Shown here: one piece after another, positions 30,841-31,901 of the stretch | Layout: every line of letters begins with the position of its first letter | Numbering within the stretch: position 1 is the first letter of the stretch | NCBI GenBank assembly: GCA_016293925.1 | Contig: JAEDCX010000020.1 | Location: 1-31,901, forward strand | Length of the DNA stretch: 31,901 nt | DNA from: Lachnospiraceae bacterium | Lineage (GTDB): Bacteria > Bacillota > Clostridia > Lachnospirales > Lachnospiraceae | Direction of reading: 5' to 3' | Notes under the pieces: model-generated | Seen by the model: only the letters and a program-made list of their open reading frames with translations | What the model was told of the DNA's origin: nothing | Databases searched by the model: none | Position numbers and translations under genes: made by a program

Positions 30841-31901
30841 ATGAAAAAGAGAATCGCCAGAACCGAGAAGATTGCCGGCGGGATACTGGCATTGCTGCTG
30901 ATCCCTATCGTTTCCCTGGCTGCGGAAGAGATGCAGAGCCGGTCGGAGCGAGCGGCGGGAGAGCAGACGGCAGGGATCGGCGAACTGTTTGAAGAAGTGG
31001 ACATTGCTACAACCGCTTACCGGAATATGCCGGAGGAGGATTCCGCGGTTACTGAGACAGAAGGAGTAGCCAGGATTTTCGGCACACTGGATGATATCAG
31101 TGATACGGAATGGGACTATCTTGCGTATTGTAGTGGAGAGGCAGTGGAATTAGGAGATGAGCTGTATTTTGCCAATGATCCGGTGGCGGTGACCCATTGG
31201 GGATACCGGATACTGGGGGTATGCAGTAGTTCCCAGAATGTCAATATTTTTGAATCCGCAGACACGGGCAGTAAATGTCTCGGACAGCTTCCTCCCGATG
31301 CGGGATGTGAGATCCTGGAGGATCTTGGAGAGTGGTTCAAAATTGAGTCCGGTAATGTGAAGGGATTTATCAGAGCGGAATACATACTGACGGAGGAGGC
31401 GGCCCGGGAGAGAGCAGAAGAAGTCCAGGTGTTATCGGCCACGGTCACTGCCAGGAATCTGAAAGTCAGGAAGCAACCGAATACCAGCTGTGGTGTCCGC
31501 GGAATGGTGAAGCGGAACTCTGTCTGGAGCATTCTGGAGGAAATAGACGGATGGGTGAAGATTACATACGACAATGAAGCCGAGAGTTATCTGTCCAAGG
31601 ATTATGTGCAGGTAGGATATACGCTGGAGTCTGCACTGACCATGACGGAGGTCAGATACGGACGGGGCGTGACCGATGTGGGAATTGACATTGCGGAGTA
31701 TGCGGTGCAGTTCGTAGGCAATCCGTATGTGTACGGGGGAACCAGTCTGACGAAGGGAGCCGACTGTTCCGGATTCACGCTGACGATTTTCAAGAAGTAC
31801 GGGGTAAGCCTGAGCCATTCCGCCAGAGCCCAGTCCAAATGCGGTACTCCGGTGGCAATCTCGGAACTGCGGCCGGGAGACCTGGTATTCTATTCCAATG
31901 A
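30841..31901 (+). CDS. Secreted SH3b / NlpC-P60 endopeptidase (3' end outside window)
   Basis: At least 353 residues of an exported cell-wall peptidase are encoded, open at the window end. A signal peptide (MKKRIARTEKIAGG, then a hydrophobic core, probable cleavage after SLAA) precedes a ~90-residue unassigned region. Two bacterial SH3-like domains follow at about 125-185 (ILEDLGEWFKI) and 198-262 (TARNLKVRKQPN; EIDGWVKI). The NlpC/P60 domain starts near 280 (AEYAVQFVGNPYVYGGTS), with catalytic Cys309 in ADCSGF and PGDLVFYS; the catalytic His would lie beyond the window. Such enzymes cut peptide stems of peptidoglycan. AGGA lies 8 nt before the ATG at 30841; in-frame ATGs at 30832 and 30820 are alternatives. 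Confidence 0.9.
   Translation, partial: MKKRIARTEKIAGGILALLLIPIVSLAAEEMQSRSERAAGEQTAGIGELFEEVDIATTAYRNMPEEDSAVTETEGVARIFGTLDDISDTEWDYLAYCSGEAVELGDELYFANDPVAVTHWGYRILGVCSSSQNVNIFESADTGSKCLGQLPPDAGCEILEDLGEWFKIESGNVKGFIRAEYILTEEAARERAEEVQVLSATVTARNLKVRKQPNTSCGVRGMVKRNSVWSILEEIDGWVKITYDNEAESYLSKDYVQVGYTLESALTMTEVRYGRGVTDVGIDIAEYAVQFVGNPYVYGGTSLTKGADCSGFTLTIFKKYGVSLSHSARAQSKCGTPVAISELRPGDLVFYSN

Overview
The window reads as a chromosomal segment of a gut-type Firmicute, most likely a Lachnospiraceae member (Roseburia/Agathobacter-like). Family level is an inference from gene order, TTGCAT/TATAAT-type promoters, strong AGGAGG ribosome binding sites and the LplB/MalG-type oligosaccharide importer with a D/T-rich lipoprotein. 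All supported genes lie on the + strand.

Region 1 (1-17890) is a glucurono(arabino)xylan utilisation locus. It opens with the end of one ABC permease, a second permease and a solute-binding lipoprotein, closed by a three-hairpin 3' end. A tightly spaced run of ten genes follows: GH3 beta-xylosidase-like enzyme, GH43+CBM6 lipoprotein, DUF624 membrane protein, GH115 xylan alpha-glucuronidase, uxuA, uxuB, uxaC, eda, kdgK and GH39 beta-xylosidase. Only the binding protein and GH43 carry export signals. The layout therefore suggests outside trimming, ABC import of (methyl)glucuronoxylo-oligosaccharides, intracellular removal of the uronic acid by GH115 and of xylose by GH3/GH39, then complete conversion of glucuronate to pyruvate and glyceraldehyde-3-phosphate. 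No regulator, ABC ATPase or xylose isomerase/kinase is in the window.

Region 2 (17891-20043) holds a tRNA-Glu(CUC) with its own promoter and terminator. A single-aptamer glycine riboswitch with a terminator-like expression platform follows, leading into an AGCS sodium:alanine/glycine symporter.

Region 3 (20094-28994) is the conserved translation/transcription operon rimP-nusA-rnpM-ylxQ-infB-rbfA-nrnA-truB-ribF. It has a strong promoter followed within about 20 nt by an intrinsic terminator (probable attenuator), an internal hairpin terminator between infB and rbfA, and a terminator after ribF.

Region 4 (28973-31901) carries a Na/Pi cotransporter with a PhoU-like tail, preceded by two TTTACA repeats exactly 11 bp apart (possible Pho box). 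The start of a secreted SH3/NlpC-P60 cell-wall hydrolase runs off the end of the window. On both sides of the Na/Pi gene the upstream terminator and the downstream promoter share the same bases.
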